A stretch of 64,000 nt of DNA from CBDEUK01 sp965250225 (GCA_965250225.1 CBDFNQ010000028.1:1-64000); one strand, 5' to 3'; positions 45,612 through 53,761 are shown, numbered from the stretch's first letter. Notes: a model not told the origin generated them from the sequence alone. Made by a program: numbers and translations.

Positions 45612-46526
45612 TTAAATGATTATGTCCATGCCATCGTAGGACACTTCAATTCCTGCCTCTTTCAGTTTCGCATGTTCATTTGATTCTTCATCAAGGATGG
45701 GATTGGTATTGTTGATGTGGATTAAAATTTTACGTGGTTTATTAATACTGCTAAGTATTTCCATAATCCCACCTTTTCCGGATTGATCCAGATGCCCCAT
45801 TTCTTTGGCCCGTTTGTCACTGATTCCTTCATTAGACATTTCATCATCTGTCCATACAGTGCCGTCAATCAGTACACAATCAGCATTTTCCATATATTTC
45901 ACGACATGATCTTCAATTTCCCCCAGACCTGGGGCATAAAATAAATTTTTACCTGTAGATGTATCTTCTACACGGTAACCAACATTGTCTCCGGCTACGG
46001 TATTATGTCTATGTGGTGAAAAGGGGGGCGCTTCACTTTTTAAAGGAACAGCTGTAAATATAAGGTTGTCCGCTTTAGGGATTGTAAAAGGTGTTTGATC
46101 TGTATCGACTTCGTGCCAGTTTACTCCTCGAAAGTGACTTAAAATATTAAAAATTGGGTATCCAGTTGTCATATCTTCGTGAACTGCTGCCGTACAGTAT
46201 ATGTCCCAGGGTTCGATATGTTCTCGCATAATAATCAAACCGGTGGTGTGATCAATCTGGGCATCACAAAGAATAATACTACAGATCCCGGTATCTCGGA
46301 CTTGTCGTGCAGGTTGCAGCGGTGGGAAAGATTCAATTTGTGCACGGATATCCGGTGAGGCATTAAATAATACCCAGTCCTCACCGTTGCCGCTGATAGT
46401 GATGGAAGATTGAGTTCGTGCTGAGCTTTTGATTTCCCCTGAGCGCAGACGTTTACAGTTATTGCAGTTGCAATTCCACTGGGGAAAACCACCTCCTGCG
46501 CCTGTACCTAATAGTCGTATGTGCAT
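45612..46526 (-). CDS. pqqB: PqqB, metallo-beta-lactamase-fold hydroxylase
   Basis: A 304-residue MBL-fold protein. Signatures are LLGTGAGGGFPQWNCNCNNC at the start with the zinc-binding cysteines, VLFNASPDIRAQIESFPPLQ, CDAQIDHTTGLIIMREH with the variant MBL motif, LFYAPGLGEIEDHVVKYM, DGTVWTDDEM and HINNTNPILDEES. PqqB is thought to hydroxylate the cross-linked tyrosine in PQQ synthesis. It is the first gene of the operon in the window; no pqqA is seen in the 274 bases before it. Confidence 0.95.
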   Translation of the reverse strand: MHIRLLGTGAGGGFPQWNCNCNNCKRLRSGEIKSSARTQSSITISGNGEDWVLFNASPDIRAQIESFPPLQPARQVRDTGICSIILCDAQIDHTTGLIIMREHIEPWDIYCTAAVHEDMTTGYPIFNILSHFRGVNWHEVDTDQTPFTIPKADNLIFTAVPLKSEAPPFSPHRHNTVAGDNVGYRVEDTSTGKNLFYAPGLGEIEDHVVKYMENADCVLIDGTVWTDDEMSNEGISDKRAKEMGHLDQSGKGGIMEILSSINKPRKILIHINNTNPILDEESNEHAKLKEAGIEVSYDGMDIII

Positions 46527-46800
46527 TAAATTGTTCGTACTCGTTATTGATATTGTTGAAAATCAGGGCAAAATGCACCGAAAATAATGGATGACAGAGC
46601 CAGAACCATGCCAGCGGAATTTCGACATCGAAATCTTAAGCTGGTAAAATTAAAAAGTATATTATAATTAGTAAGTTATGAAATATACCCCTTGCCTCAA
46701 TAGACATTGTAACGTACTTTGTCCTTCCGTTATGAACGTTTTCCTGTGTGTCTTGAACCACTAAATTGGTTGAAATAAACCAATATGACGAAATTTTCAA
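46527..46800. other. Divergent promoter region without pqqA
   Basis: The gap between pqqB (minus) and the DHPS-like gene (plus) was read in all frames for a short peptide with the Glu-x3-Tyr pair of PqqA. Only unrelated frames of 20-30 codons are present. Promoters for both operons should lie here; the AT-rich TATATTATAAT segment near 46658 could be a -10 region. Confidence 0.6.
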
Positions 46801-48300
46801 ATGTCTGATCACATACTATTTTTAACTGGCAAGCTTGCTGAAAAGCGACTTAACCGGGTTCTTGAATCCATGGAAACGTCTGATTTTAGCTATGAAGTCA
46901 GAAACATCGGTGTCAGTGTCGCTGCGTTAATGACAACTGATATGATCAAACGCCGTTTAAAAGAGATGAATGATGTGGATCGGATCATTGTTCCCGGTTT
47001 ATGTCGAGGTGATCTGGAATTGCTCTCAAGCGATATCGGAATTCCGGTTTTACGTGGTACGGTTGATCTGAAAGACTTACCAACGTTTTTTGGACAGGAT
47101 TGTAAACCGATCGATTTGAGTCGATATGATACTAAGATATTCGCCGAGATCGTCGATGCGCCAATGCAGGATATTGAATTCATTTTACAGCGCGCAGAAA
47201 AATACAGACGGGATGGTGCTGATGTTATTGATGTTGGTTGTCTTCCGGACACACCCTTTCCACATTTAGAAGAGTCGATCCAGGCTCTAAAACACGCTGG
47301 TTTTACAGTCAGTGTTGATTCACTCGAAGAAGATGATTTACTTCGCGGCGGTAAAGCCGGGGCTGATTATTTATTGAGTTTAAAAGAAAGCACGGCCTGG
47401 ATAGCAGATAAGGTTGATTCCATACCGATCCTGATCCCGAACAAACACGAAGACATGGATTCGCTGTATCGTGTCATTGAACAGTTTGCTAAAGATGATC
47501 GTCCTTTTCTGGCAGATCCTATCCTTGATCCTATCCATTTTGGTTTCACAAAATCAATCGTCCGTTATCATGAACTACGACAACAATGTCCTGATATTGA
47601 AATCATGATGGGGATTGGTAATTTAACCGAGTTGACCGAGGCAGATACGAGCGGTATTAATGCCATGCTATTCGGATTAATATCCGAGATGCACGTGACT
47701 GCAGTATTGGCAACAGAAGTCAGTCCACATGCACGGTCTGCAATCCGTGAGGCAGATAAAGCCAGGCGCATGATGTTCGCTGCAAGAGAAGAAGAGAGTT
47801 TGCCAAAAGGTCTGGATAATTCTTTGTTGACCACACACGCACGCAAACCTTTCCCCTACAGTGCAGATGAAATTAGGGAACTGTCAACAGAGGTGAAGGA
47901 TCCGAATTTTCGTGTACAGATATCGGAAGAAGGTATCCATGTTTATAATCGTGATGGACTAGTTTCGGAGGTTGACCCTTTTACCTTATTTCCTCAGCTG
48001 GATATCTTGCATGACGATGCGCCGCATGCATTTTATATGGGGGTTGAGCTGGCCAAGGCACAAATTGCCTGGCAACTCGGCAAGCGTTATAACCAGGATG
48101 AAGAGCTGGAATGGGGCGCTGCCTTACCAGAAAAAACCGATTCTGAACAAGATGCTTTATCAAAGGCTGCACATAATATTAAACAACGTAAGAAAGGATT
48201 ATTCAAAGAAGAGGGTTCTACTGTCAAAATGAGTAAAGAACAACGCAAGAAGAAAACCAAGGCAAAGAAAACCAAATCAATGAAGAAACCAAAAACATGA
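46801..48300 (+). CDS. DHPS-like protein with DUF6513-type N-terminus
   Basis: A 499-residue protein. The N-terminal part (ILFLTGKLAEKRLNRVLESM, VPGLCRGDLELLSSDIG) matches the DUF6513-type domain. A pterin-binding TIM barrel follows (DGADVIDVGCLPDTPFPHLE, VSVDSLEEDDLLRGGKAGAD, LADPILDPIHFGFTKSI, EIMMGIGNLTELTEADTSGI). The tail is lysine-rich (KKKTKAKKTKSMKKPK). It lacks the normal folate DHPS signatures and sits with DUF447 and MfnB genes, so a role in tetrahydromethanopterin-type cofactor synthesis is likely. The stop overlaps the next gene by 4 bases. Confidence 0.85.
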   Translation: MSDHILFLTGKLAEKRLNRVLESMETSDFSYEVRNIGVSVAALMTTDMIKRRLKEMNDVDRIIVPGLCRGDLELLSSDIGIPVLRGTVDLKDLPTFFGQDCKPIDLSRYDTKIFAEIVDAPMQDIEFILQRAEKYRRDGADVIDVGCLPDTPFPHLEESIQALKHAGFTVSVDSLEEDDLLRGGKAGADYLLSLKESTAWIADKVDSIPILIPNKHEDMDSLYRVIEQFAKDDRPFLADPILDPIHFGFTKSIVRYHELRQQCPDIEIMMGIGNLTELTEADTSGINAMLFGLISEMHVTAVLATEVSPHARSAIREADKARRMMFAAREEESLPKGLDNSLLTTHARKPFPYSADEIRELSTEVKDPNFRVQISEEGIHVYNRDGLVSEVDPFTLFPQLDILHDDAPHAFYMGVELAKAQIAWQLGKRYNQDEELEWGAALPEKTDSEQDALSKAAHNIKQRKKGLFKEEGSTVKMSKEQRKKKTKAKKTKSMKKPKT

Positions 48301-48872
48301 TCCATGAATTAATTGTCACCAGTTTGAATGAAGATGGTAGTGTACACATCGCTCCCATGGGCATACGCGAAGAGGATGGGTTAATTGTTATAGCACCGTT
48401 TAAACCATCAACATCATTGGAAAATATTAAACGCGAACAATCTGTTGTCATTAACATGACAGATAATGTAAAAATCTTTGCCGGTTGTTTAACCGGGCGA
48501 AAAGATTGGGAAACAGTTCCGGCAGTAAAGATTAAAGGTCAATATTTAAAAGAGACATTGACCCATAGGGAACTTGAGGTTGTGCGTTTTGAAGAAAATG
48601 AAGTAAGGCCACAATTTTTCTGTAAAGTTATTCATGAAAAAACTCACAAACCGTTTTCTGGTTTTAATCGTGCACAGTCTGCTGTGTTGGAAACAGCTAT
48701 TCTTGCGAGTAGATTACATATGCTCCCTGTAGAAAAAATTAATACGGAAATTGAATATCATAAAATTGCCATTGAAAAAACAGCTGGTGAAAACGAGCTC
48801 GAAGCATGGGGTTGGCTAATGGATAAGATTGAACAGTTTAAAAAAAATAATCAGGAAAAAGATTTCGCATGA
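48297..48872 (+). CDS. DUF447 family protein
   Basis: The 191-residue protein has the flavin-reductase-like split barrel of DUF447: MIHELIVTSLNEDGSVHIAP, MGIREEDGLIVIAPFKPSTS, LENIKREQSVVINMTDNVKI, FAGCLTGRK, and a C-terminal helical part with FNRAQSAVLETAILASRLHM. The family recurs in methanopterin/methanofuran gene clusters of methanogens and methylotrophs; its reaction is not settled as far as I know. It is coupled by 4-base overlaps with the genes on both sides. Confidence 0.85.
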   Translation: MIHELIVTSLNEDGSVHIAPMGIREEDGLIVIAPFKPSTSLENIKREQSVVINMTDNVKIFAGCLTGRKDWETVPAVKIKGQYLKETLTHRELEVVRFEENEVRPQFFCKVIHEKTHKPFSGFNRAQSAVLETAILASRLHMLPVEKINTEIEYHKIAIEKTAGENELEAWGWLMDKIEQFKKNNQEKDFA

Positions 48873-49588
48873 GTGGGATGTTAGCCAGTGTTCGTTCCCT
48901 TGAAGAGGCACATATTGTTTTTAATGCCGGTGCAGATATTATTGATCTTAAAGAACCTGAGTCTGGTGCACTGGGTGCGGTTAGTTATGATGTTGCTAAA
49001 ACAGTCGTCAAGGACTTTAAAAATAAAATTCTGATCAGCGCTACTATAGGTGATTTGCCTATCGATGCAGATATCATTGATAAAGCTATCAGAAAAATGG
49101 CCGTAACGAATGTGGATATTATTAAAGTGGGCATCTTTAGCAATTCCTTAACAACAGAATTTTTAAATTGTTTTCAGAAACACACAAAAAAAGGTGTGAA
49201 AATCGTCCTGGTATTTTTTGCTGATCAAGCTATAGACATTGGACCTGTTTTTAAATCCATAGATTCTAATATCATTTACGGTGTCATGCTGGATACTGCA
49301 GATAAACATTCTGGCCCGCTTTTAAAACACAGAACATTAAAGCAACTTAGTTCCTTCATTAATTTAGCCAAGGGTAAAAATTTAATCTCTGGACTAGCAG
49401 GTTCATTACGATCACAAGATATATCAATCATTTTGCCATTACAGGCAGATTATTTGGGTTTTCGAGGAGCCCTTTGTGATCAATCACAACGCACCTCTTT
49501 TTTGGATGAATTATCAGTCTACAGGATTCGTTCAAAAATACCGGATAGCAGTCTAAACTTAGTAGAGAGCAATATTGAACTTACATAA
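48869..49588 (+). CDS. mfnB: (5-formylfuran-3-yl)methyl phosphate synthase
   Basis: The 239-residue TIM-barrel protein matches MfnB, which condenses two glyceraldehyde-3-phosphate molecules in methanofuran synthesis. Landmarks are MLASVRSLEEAHIVFNAGAD, IIDLKEPESGALGAV (with lysine 27-type Schiff-base region), ISATIGDLPIDADI, DIIKVGIF, GVMLDTADKHSGPLL, GLAGSLRSQDI and LGFRGALC. These fit the whole family pattern. It supports a methanofuran-type cofactor and thus the formaldehyde oxidation pathway of methylotrophs. Confidence 0.92.
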   Translation: MSGMLASVRSLEEAHIVFNAGADIIDLKEPESGALGAVSYDVAKTVVKDFKNKILISATIGDLPIDADIIDKAIRKMAVTNVDIIKVGIFSNSLTTEFLNCFQKHTKKGVKIVLVFFADQAIDIGPVFKSIDSNIIYGVMLDTADKHSGPLLKHRTLKQLSSFINLAKGKNLISGLAGSLRSQDISIILPLQADYLGFRGALCDQSQRTSFLDELSVYRIRSKIPDSSLNLVESNIELT

Positions 49589-49606
49589 GTTCGGGAGAGG
49601 AAAACA

Positions 49607-49996
49607 ATGGCACAATGGCGAAAGAAAGAAAAAGACGCAACCTATAGTGAGGAAGAAATAGAGGCCCGTTTAAAAGATGAATTGCCAAACTGGTATTACG
49701 AGGGCAGTTGGATCCGTCGAAAATACAAAACCAGTGGATGGAAAGGAACGTTAATGGTTGTGAATACAGTAGGGCATCTGGCAGAAGCCGCCTGGCATCA
49801 CCCTGACCTAACGGTTTCCTATGCCTTCGTTATTGTGAAATTAATGAATCATGCAGCGAAAGGTATTACAGATAAAGATTTTGAACTCGCTAAAAAAATT
49901 GAAGATGTTGTTCAATGGCGACCGGGGACAGAAGAGGGCAGTGCTCTGGATGGCACGCCGGATGATCCAAGATTTAAATATATTAAGTACGATTGA
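49607..49996 (+). CDS. Pterin-4a-carbinolamine dehydratase-like protein
   Basis: The 129-residue protein has the PCD/DCoH fold: LPNWYYEGSWIRRKYKTSGW, then VVNTVGHLAEAAWHHPDLTV (with the H-H-P active-site motif), SYAFVIVKLMNHAAKGITDK and DFELAKKIEDVV. The C-terminal extension (QWRPGTEEGSALDGTPDDPR) is longer than in phenylalanine-hydroxylase partners. PCD-like genes recur in methanopterin clusters; here it closes the four-gene run after mfnB, so it probably works on a pterin intermediate of that cofactor. Good ribosome binding site GGGAGAGG. Confidence 0.88.
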   Translation: MAQWRKKEKDATYSEEEIEARLKDELPNWYYEGSWIRRKYKTSGWKGTLMVVNTVGHLAEAAWHHPDLTVSYAFVIVKLMNHAAKGITDKDFELAKKIEDVVQWRPGTEEGSALDGTPDDPRFKYIKYD

Positions 49997-50029
49997 TTAA
50001 ATTATTCCTGCTGAGACAATTCAAATACG

Positions 50030-50057
50030 TCGTCATTCCCGCGTAGGCGGGAATCCA
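50030..50057. repeat. Palindromic repeat left of GIY-YIG gene
   Basis: CGTCATTCCCGCGTAGGCGG followed by GAATCCAG: itself a hairpin (TTCCCGC/GCGGGAA), inverted with respect to the copy at 50411-50438. Confidence 0.85.
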
Positions 50058-50097
50058 GTGCGCGGCTAAGAATAGGTACATTTATTGGAGACCAGGG

Positions 50098-50391
50098 ATG
50101 GCTAAACAAAATGCTGTGTATATCCTTACCAGTAAACGAAATAGTACTTTGTATATCGGTGTCACCAGCAATCTTGTTCAGCGTATCTGGCAACATCGGA
50201 ATAAGCAGACTGATGGTTTTAGTCAGAAGCATAACGTGAAGCAACTGGTTTACTTCGAGCTACACCAGAAAATAGAGTATGCTATCCTTCGGGAAAAACA
50301 GCTGAAGAAGTGGAATCGAAAATGGAAATTACGCTTGATTGAGAAACATAATCCTCAATGGATAGATCTATGGGAGCAGATCATTCAGTAG
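50098..50391 (+). CDS. GIY-YIG nuclease-domain protein
   Basis: The 97-residue protein is a stand-alone GIY-YIG domain: AVYILTSKRNSTLYIGVTSN, LVQRIWQHRNKQTDGFSQKH, LVYFELHQKIEYAILREKQL, KKWNRKWKLRLIEKHNPQW. The catalytic Tyr pair, Arg and Glu (AILREKQLK) are kept. Such small genes are common in proteobacteria, often next to TTCCCGC-type palindromes, as here on both sides. Substrate unknown; possible DNA repair or repeat-associated endonuclease. Confidence 0.92.
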   Translation: MAKQNAVYILTSKRNSTLYIGVTSNLVQRIWQHRNKQTDGFSQKHNVKQLVYFELHQKIEYAILREKQLKKWNRKWKLRLIEKHNPQWIDLWEQIIQ

Positions 50392-50410
50392 ATACTAGCA
50401 CTATCGCAAC

Positions 50411-50438
50411 TGGATTCCCGCCTACACGGGAATGACGA
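50411..50438. repeat. Palindromic repeat right of GIY-YIG gene
   Basis: TGGATTCCCGCCTACACGGG followed by AATGACG: the inverted partner of the copy at 50030-50057, starting 20 bases after the gene's stop. Confidence 0.85.
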
Positions 50439-50665
50439 AGGAGAATTTGTGGATGTCTGCCATTGTCATCTTTCAGACTGTAAGATCAGGTTAAATTCTG
50501 TTTTGAGAAATTACTAGATCAGGCCTGAGCTATTACATCTGGTTTTTCTGCATTAGTTCCTATTTACTTTTCCCTTCTGGTGTTGGTTAGAATCGGTAAT
50601 TGAGATCGAATCTTTCGGTCATTCTGGATCGGCTGAGTCATTTCTGCCATAAGTCTATTATTATC

Positions 50666-51172
50666 TTATTGCTTGAGTTTCTTCTCTTGCCGGGTTTTAT
50701 AATCCTGTAGATGCCAACGTACAAAATCGTGTCTCATTGCATCTCGAATGAAGGCGGCGGCATTGGAAACATCAAATTCCTCTAGTCTGCTGAGGGCGTC
50801 ACCATCCAGCACGGCTAATAAGGCACACATATCCTGGGCGGGTTCTTCATCAGCGAGGAAGATGAGTTCGATTAATAATTCGAAGAGGTCGATTGTTTTG
50901 TGTTGTTCCAGTAGTGGAGTGAGTTCGTCAAGTAGCTGGTGGCTCCGCATTGGCAGGCTGTGTTTGTGTGTTTCTAATTGTTGCCGGAGATAGGTTTGTA
51001 AGGTTTCGCAGTGGATGTGCATGGAGGGTAGTGCATCATCGGTCGACGGATTGACCTCGTATTCATCGGTATCTTCAGCTATGTCAAGTGCCGAAGAACG
51101 GGAATCAAGGGGGAAAAGATAAGAGATATTTTTAAAGTCGACAGTGTTTGCCGTACAATCGTGTGTAGTCAT
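50666..51172 (-). CDS. Hypothetical acidic helical protein with conserved leader
   Basis: A 168-residue protein from ATG 51172 (MTTHDCTANTVDFKNISYLF). The C-terminal two thirds is helical: LRQQLETHKHSLPMRSHQLL, FELLIELIFLADEEPAQDMC, RLEEFDVSNAAAFIRDAMRH. Not recognised. Its first codons and 5' leader closely resemble those of the 27-aa frame at 2398-2481, although the rest of the proteins differ. That makes the leader a shared control element rather than coding homology. It ends before a gene-poor stretch on its 3' side. Confidence 0.65.
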   Translation of the reverse strand: MTTHDCTANTVDFKNISYLFPLDSRSSALDIAEDTDEYEVNPSTDDALPSMHIHCETLQTYLRQQLETHKHSLPMRSHQLLDELTPLLEQHKTIDLFELLIELIFLADEEPAQDMCALLAVLDGDALSRLEEFDVSNAAAFIRDAMRHDFVRWHLQDYKTRQEKKLKQ

Positions 51173-51246
51173 GATCAACTCCTGATGATAAGTTGGTTAT
51201 GATTAGCTCGTCCTTGGTGTTACATGCACCTTGGATGGGCGTCTAA
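51170..51246 (-). promoter_or_regulatory. Conserved 5' leader, copy 2
   Basis: On the minus strand: TAGACGCCC, then CCAAGGTGCATGTAACACC with AAGG, then GAGCTAATCA, AACCAACT, and AGGAGTTG before ATGACTACA. The order and most bases match 2479-2555. GGTG and CACC can pair as a small hairpin in both copies. AGGAG is the ribosome binding site. Confidence 0.7.
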
Positions 51247-51617
51247 TTTTAAAGAGCGCTTCTTAAATTATTTCCAGGATTTGTTTAAGAAAAGTGCCTT
51301 TAAATATAATGGATACAACGGATGTTATTATATAACGTTGGAGATCTGCATACAATAAATTTTGTCTATTATCTAAGCCACAGATTAAGAAAATATAGAC
51401 GGTTGCACTAGTTAACCTCAGCTCGGGATAAGAGACGAATTTTATAAATTCGAAGAAACTGCCGTCATTCCGGCAGTTTTTAAGCCGGAATCCAGTTAAT
51501 AAACACGAGTTTTTCACTAAAAAGGTTTGGAATAACGAACATATTACTCTGTATTTTTTATCCCGAGTTTAGGTTAGTTAAGTTGAGTCCATGCATTAAA
51601 TTTAAGTTGAATTATTA
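51247..51617. other. Non-coding stretch with a REP-like hairpin
   Basis: No convincing gene. At 51461-51497 GTCATTCCGGC and GCCGGAATCCAG flank a TTTTTAA loop, a relative of the TTCCCGC-type palindromes beside the GIY-YIG gene. The rest is AT-rich. Confidence 0.55.
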
Positions 51618-52208
51618 TTGTTTAAGATGAATATGCTAAATAAAACCAGTCACAGAGAAGCTTATTATCAATACTTGTCAATTGTAAATAAGTTGTATGA
51701 ATTAGAGGAAAAGGCAGGGATTAAACAGCAAACTATCCACTGTAAGGATAATGAGGAAATCAGAGATTCTTATTTCAATATTGAAGATCTTGATTTGCGT
51801 AAAAAATTAATAAAATTTAGACGACAATATGATCGACTAAATAACGAATATCAGCCAGAAGGTATCTCATCTACACGTAATTCCAGTGCCAATTCTACCA
51901 ACAAATATATACGTATAATACATGATCATCTCCGTCAGGTTCTGTGCTGGATCATTGCAATGTGTTTGGCTATTGCATTTGTTTATATCGGTAATCAGAA
52001 TCTGGAATTTACTAGCGTTTTGTACGTTGCAATTATTGGCATTTTTATGGGTATGTTTTTTATAGAAAAAACGCGTATATGGGCGGCAACAAAACCAAAG
52101 ATTAAATCCAGGATGAAACGCAAAAAAGAAAATAACGCGGATGATTATCAGGATATATTTAGCCTGAAAGAGGAAGAATCCGGTTTGCAAAATGTTCCTC
52201 TGGATTAG
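51618..52208 (+). CDS. Hypothetical membrane protein
   Basis: A 196-residue protein with a charged, coiled-coil-like N-terminal half (EAYYQYLSIVNKLYELEEKA, LRKKLIKFRRQYDRLNNEYQ), two adjacent membrane helices (VLCWIIAMCLAIAFVYIGNQ and SVLYVAIIGIFMGMFFIEKT) and a basic cytoplasmic tail. The second ATG (MNMLNKTSH, 51627) may be the real start. Family not recognised. A strong hairpin terminator follows. Confidence 0.6.
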   Translation: MFKMNMLNKTSHREAYYQYLSIVNKLYELEEKAGIKQQTIHCKDNEEIRDSYFNIEDLDLRKKLIKFRRQYDRLNNEYQPEGISSTRNSSANSTNKYIRIIHDHLRQVLCWIIAMCLAIAFVYIGNQNLEFTSVLYVAIIGIFMGMFFIEKTRIWAATKPKIKSRMKRKKENNADDYQDIFSLKEEESGLQNVPLD

Positions 52209-52228
52209 AGAATAAAAAACGACTTTTC

Positions 52229-52265
52229 AATCAAATACCACCCGCTTTGCGAGCGGTATTTGATT
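52229..52265. terminator. Bidirectional hairpin terminator between convergent genes
   Basis: AATCAAATACC and GGTATTTGATT with an inner CCGC/GCGG pair form a long stem shared by the gene ending at 52208 (plus) and the toxin ending at 52264 (minus). Confidence 0.8.
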
Positions 52266-52551
52266 ACAAATTATTTGGCCATTGAATAGAACTATGAATT
52301 ACACGTAATAAATATACCGTTTCACCGATGATTTGATAGGGAATGATATAAGGTATATCGGTAATGATTAACTCTCGTGTTTTAGGATGGCGACCCGGTC
52401 TACCAATTGCCGGGTGTTTGGATAATTGTGTTTCAGCAGAATTGATGATTTTTAATATCGTTGTTATTGCGGCCCTGGGATTATCTTCTCTTATATATTC
52501 TTCAATATGATTTAAGTCCTGGTTGGCTTTCTCAGTCCATTGAACGCGCAA
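52264..52551 (-). CDS. RelE/ParE-type toxin
   Basis: The 95-residue protein has the ParE form: VQWTEKANQDLNHIEEYIRE, then DNPRAAITTILKIINSAETQ, then LSKHPAIGRPGRHPKTRELI, TDIPYIIPYQIIGETVYLLR and VIHSSIQWP. The R-E-L-x-x-x-x-x-P-Y and VLRVIHxxxxWP features are typical. It overlaps its antitoxin gene by 20 bases. This is the second ParE-type module in the window and is not closely similar to that at 43159. Confidence 0.9.
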   Translation of the reverse strand: MRVQWTEKANQDLNHIEEYIREDNPRAAITTILKIINSAETQLSKHPAIGRPGRHPKTRELIITDIPYIIPYQIIGETVYLLRVIHSSIQWPNNL

Positions 52552-52780
52552 GTTTATTCTCCCAATCCTTTTTGAGTTCTTCGTGTGAAATGATACGGCC
52601 TTCTTTTATGTCATCCATGCCAGCCTCAACAGCTTTTAGGTACCATTCTTCATATTCAAGATATTGATCAACGGCCTGATTAATCAGCCAACCACGGGAT
52701 CGATTCGTAGTTTTCGCTAATTTATCAATACGTTGTAGCTTTTCTTCCCCCATTCTTACGGAGGCTACTTTTCCGGTCAT
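52532..52780 (-). CDS. Ribbon-helix-helix antitoxin
   Basis: The 82-residue protein starts VASVRMGEEKLQRIDKLAKT, then TNRSRGWLINQAVDQYLEYE, a ribbon-helix-helix DNA-binding module, followed by a toxin-binding tail (AVEAGMDDIKEGRIISHEEL). It precedes and overlaps the ParE gene. The short palindrome TTGTATACATAA near its promoter (52797-52808) may be an operator. Confidence 0.88.
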   Translation of the reverse strand: MTGKVASVRMGEEKLQRIDKLAKTTNRSRGWLINQAVDQYLEYEEWYLKAVEAGMDDIKEGRIISHEELKKDWENKLARSMD

Positions 52781-53066
52781 TGTGGTTACCTGTAGTATTA
52801 TGTATACAAGGTAATACTAGACTGTTTGAATAAATTTTCAAGGGTTCGAGAGAGTAAAGATTCAGTGATTTCGTTAATCATGATTCCTAACAAATAAAAT
52901 GGATGTCTATTAAATAGTCAGTCGTGAAAAACCCATAACATATTGAATATCATATAAATAATTGATATTTTAGTGGTTTGGAATTGCAAGATTTTGTATA
53001 ATAAGCCTCTAATTTCTTGCAATTCCAAACAACAAAATGACACCGAAAAAGACTGATTACTCGCCT

Positions 53067-53170
53067 AAATCAAGAGGGTCAGAGTACTTGAAAAAAAGTT
53101 CTGTAAATCATTTTATAATTTTGTCTTACTTGTAATGATTCATTTTCAAGTACTCTGACCCTCTTGATTT
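53067..53170. repeat. Long inverted repeat (28-bp arms)
   Basis: AAATCAAGAGGGTCAGAGTA followed by CTTGAAAA at 53067-53094 is repeated as an exact inverse at 53143-53170, around a 48-base AT-rich spacer. The same arm recurs at 56101 (interrupted by the IS4-type element) and, decayed, at 57838. Confidence 0.95.
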
Positions 53171-53309
53171 GCTCTCTTGATTTGCTCTCTTGATTTGCTC
53201 TCTTGATTTGCTCTTGATTTGCTCTTGATTTCTGCTCTTGATTTCTGCTCTTGATTTCTGCTCTTGATTTCTGCTCTTGATTTCTGCTCTTGATTTCTGC
53301 TCTTGATTT
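53161..53309. repeat. Tandem array of CTTGATTT units
   Basis: About a dozen units, first CTCTTGATTTGCT (13 bases, four times), then 11-base CTTGATTTGCT, then CTTGATTTCTGCT (13 bases, about six times). The array grows out of the right arm of the inverted repeat, whose last bases (CTCTTGATTT) are its first unit. Confidence 0.92.
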
Positions 53310-53599
53310 ATATTTGTAAACAGTTGGTAATTTATTTAAATAGAGATTATATTTTATATATCCGCAGGGAAGGATAAGGTGGATAAGGATCCAGAAGGAT
53401 CAATTCTCTTTTCCTTTCCTGAGTAAATAATAATTAAATCTCTGGCTATAGAGAGAACAATATGGATATTTACCAATATCATATTGGGGGAATACTATAT
53501 CTCAATGCGACGTTCCGAATCAAAACGGAGCAAGCACCACTCGTCTTAATTGTTTTCACCTTTTAAAAATTATCACGAAACCGAAACAAAGGATTTGTG

Positions 53600-53761
53600 A
53601 TGCCAAGAAAGCAAAGGATCATCCTACCCGGTTACCCCGTACATATCTTTCAACGCGGTCATAATCGGTTAGACACGTTTTATGCTGACGAAGATTATCG
53701 TTTCTATCTTGATGCCCTCAATAAAGCCAGCAAACAATATAGTTGTGTGGTTCATGCCTAG
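53600..53761 (+). pseudogene. RAYT 5' fragment
   Basis: The frame reads MPRKQRIILPGYPVHIFQRG, then DTFYADEDYRFYLDALNKAS and VVHA, the first 53 residues of a REP-associated tyrosine transposase. It ends in TAG exactly where the IS110-type remnant begins, before the HUH motif. The start has an upstream AAAGGATTT. A closely related decayed copy lies at 57549-57675. Confidence 0.85.

Noticed and set aside
46600..46770. Short frames (for example 28 codons from 46678, plus strand) as pqqA candidates.
   Set aside because: None has the Glu-x3-Tyr pair or the basic end that PqqA peptides share.
53161..53309. Possible CRISPR array.
   Set aside because: Units are 11-13 bases with no unique spacers and no cas genes nearby; it is a simple tandem repeat.
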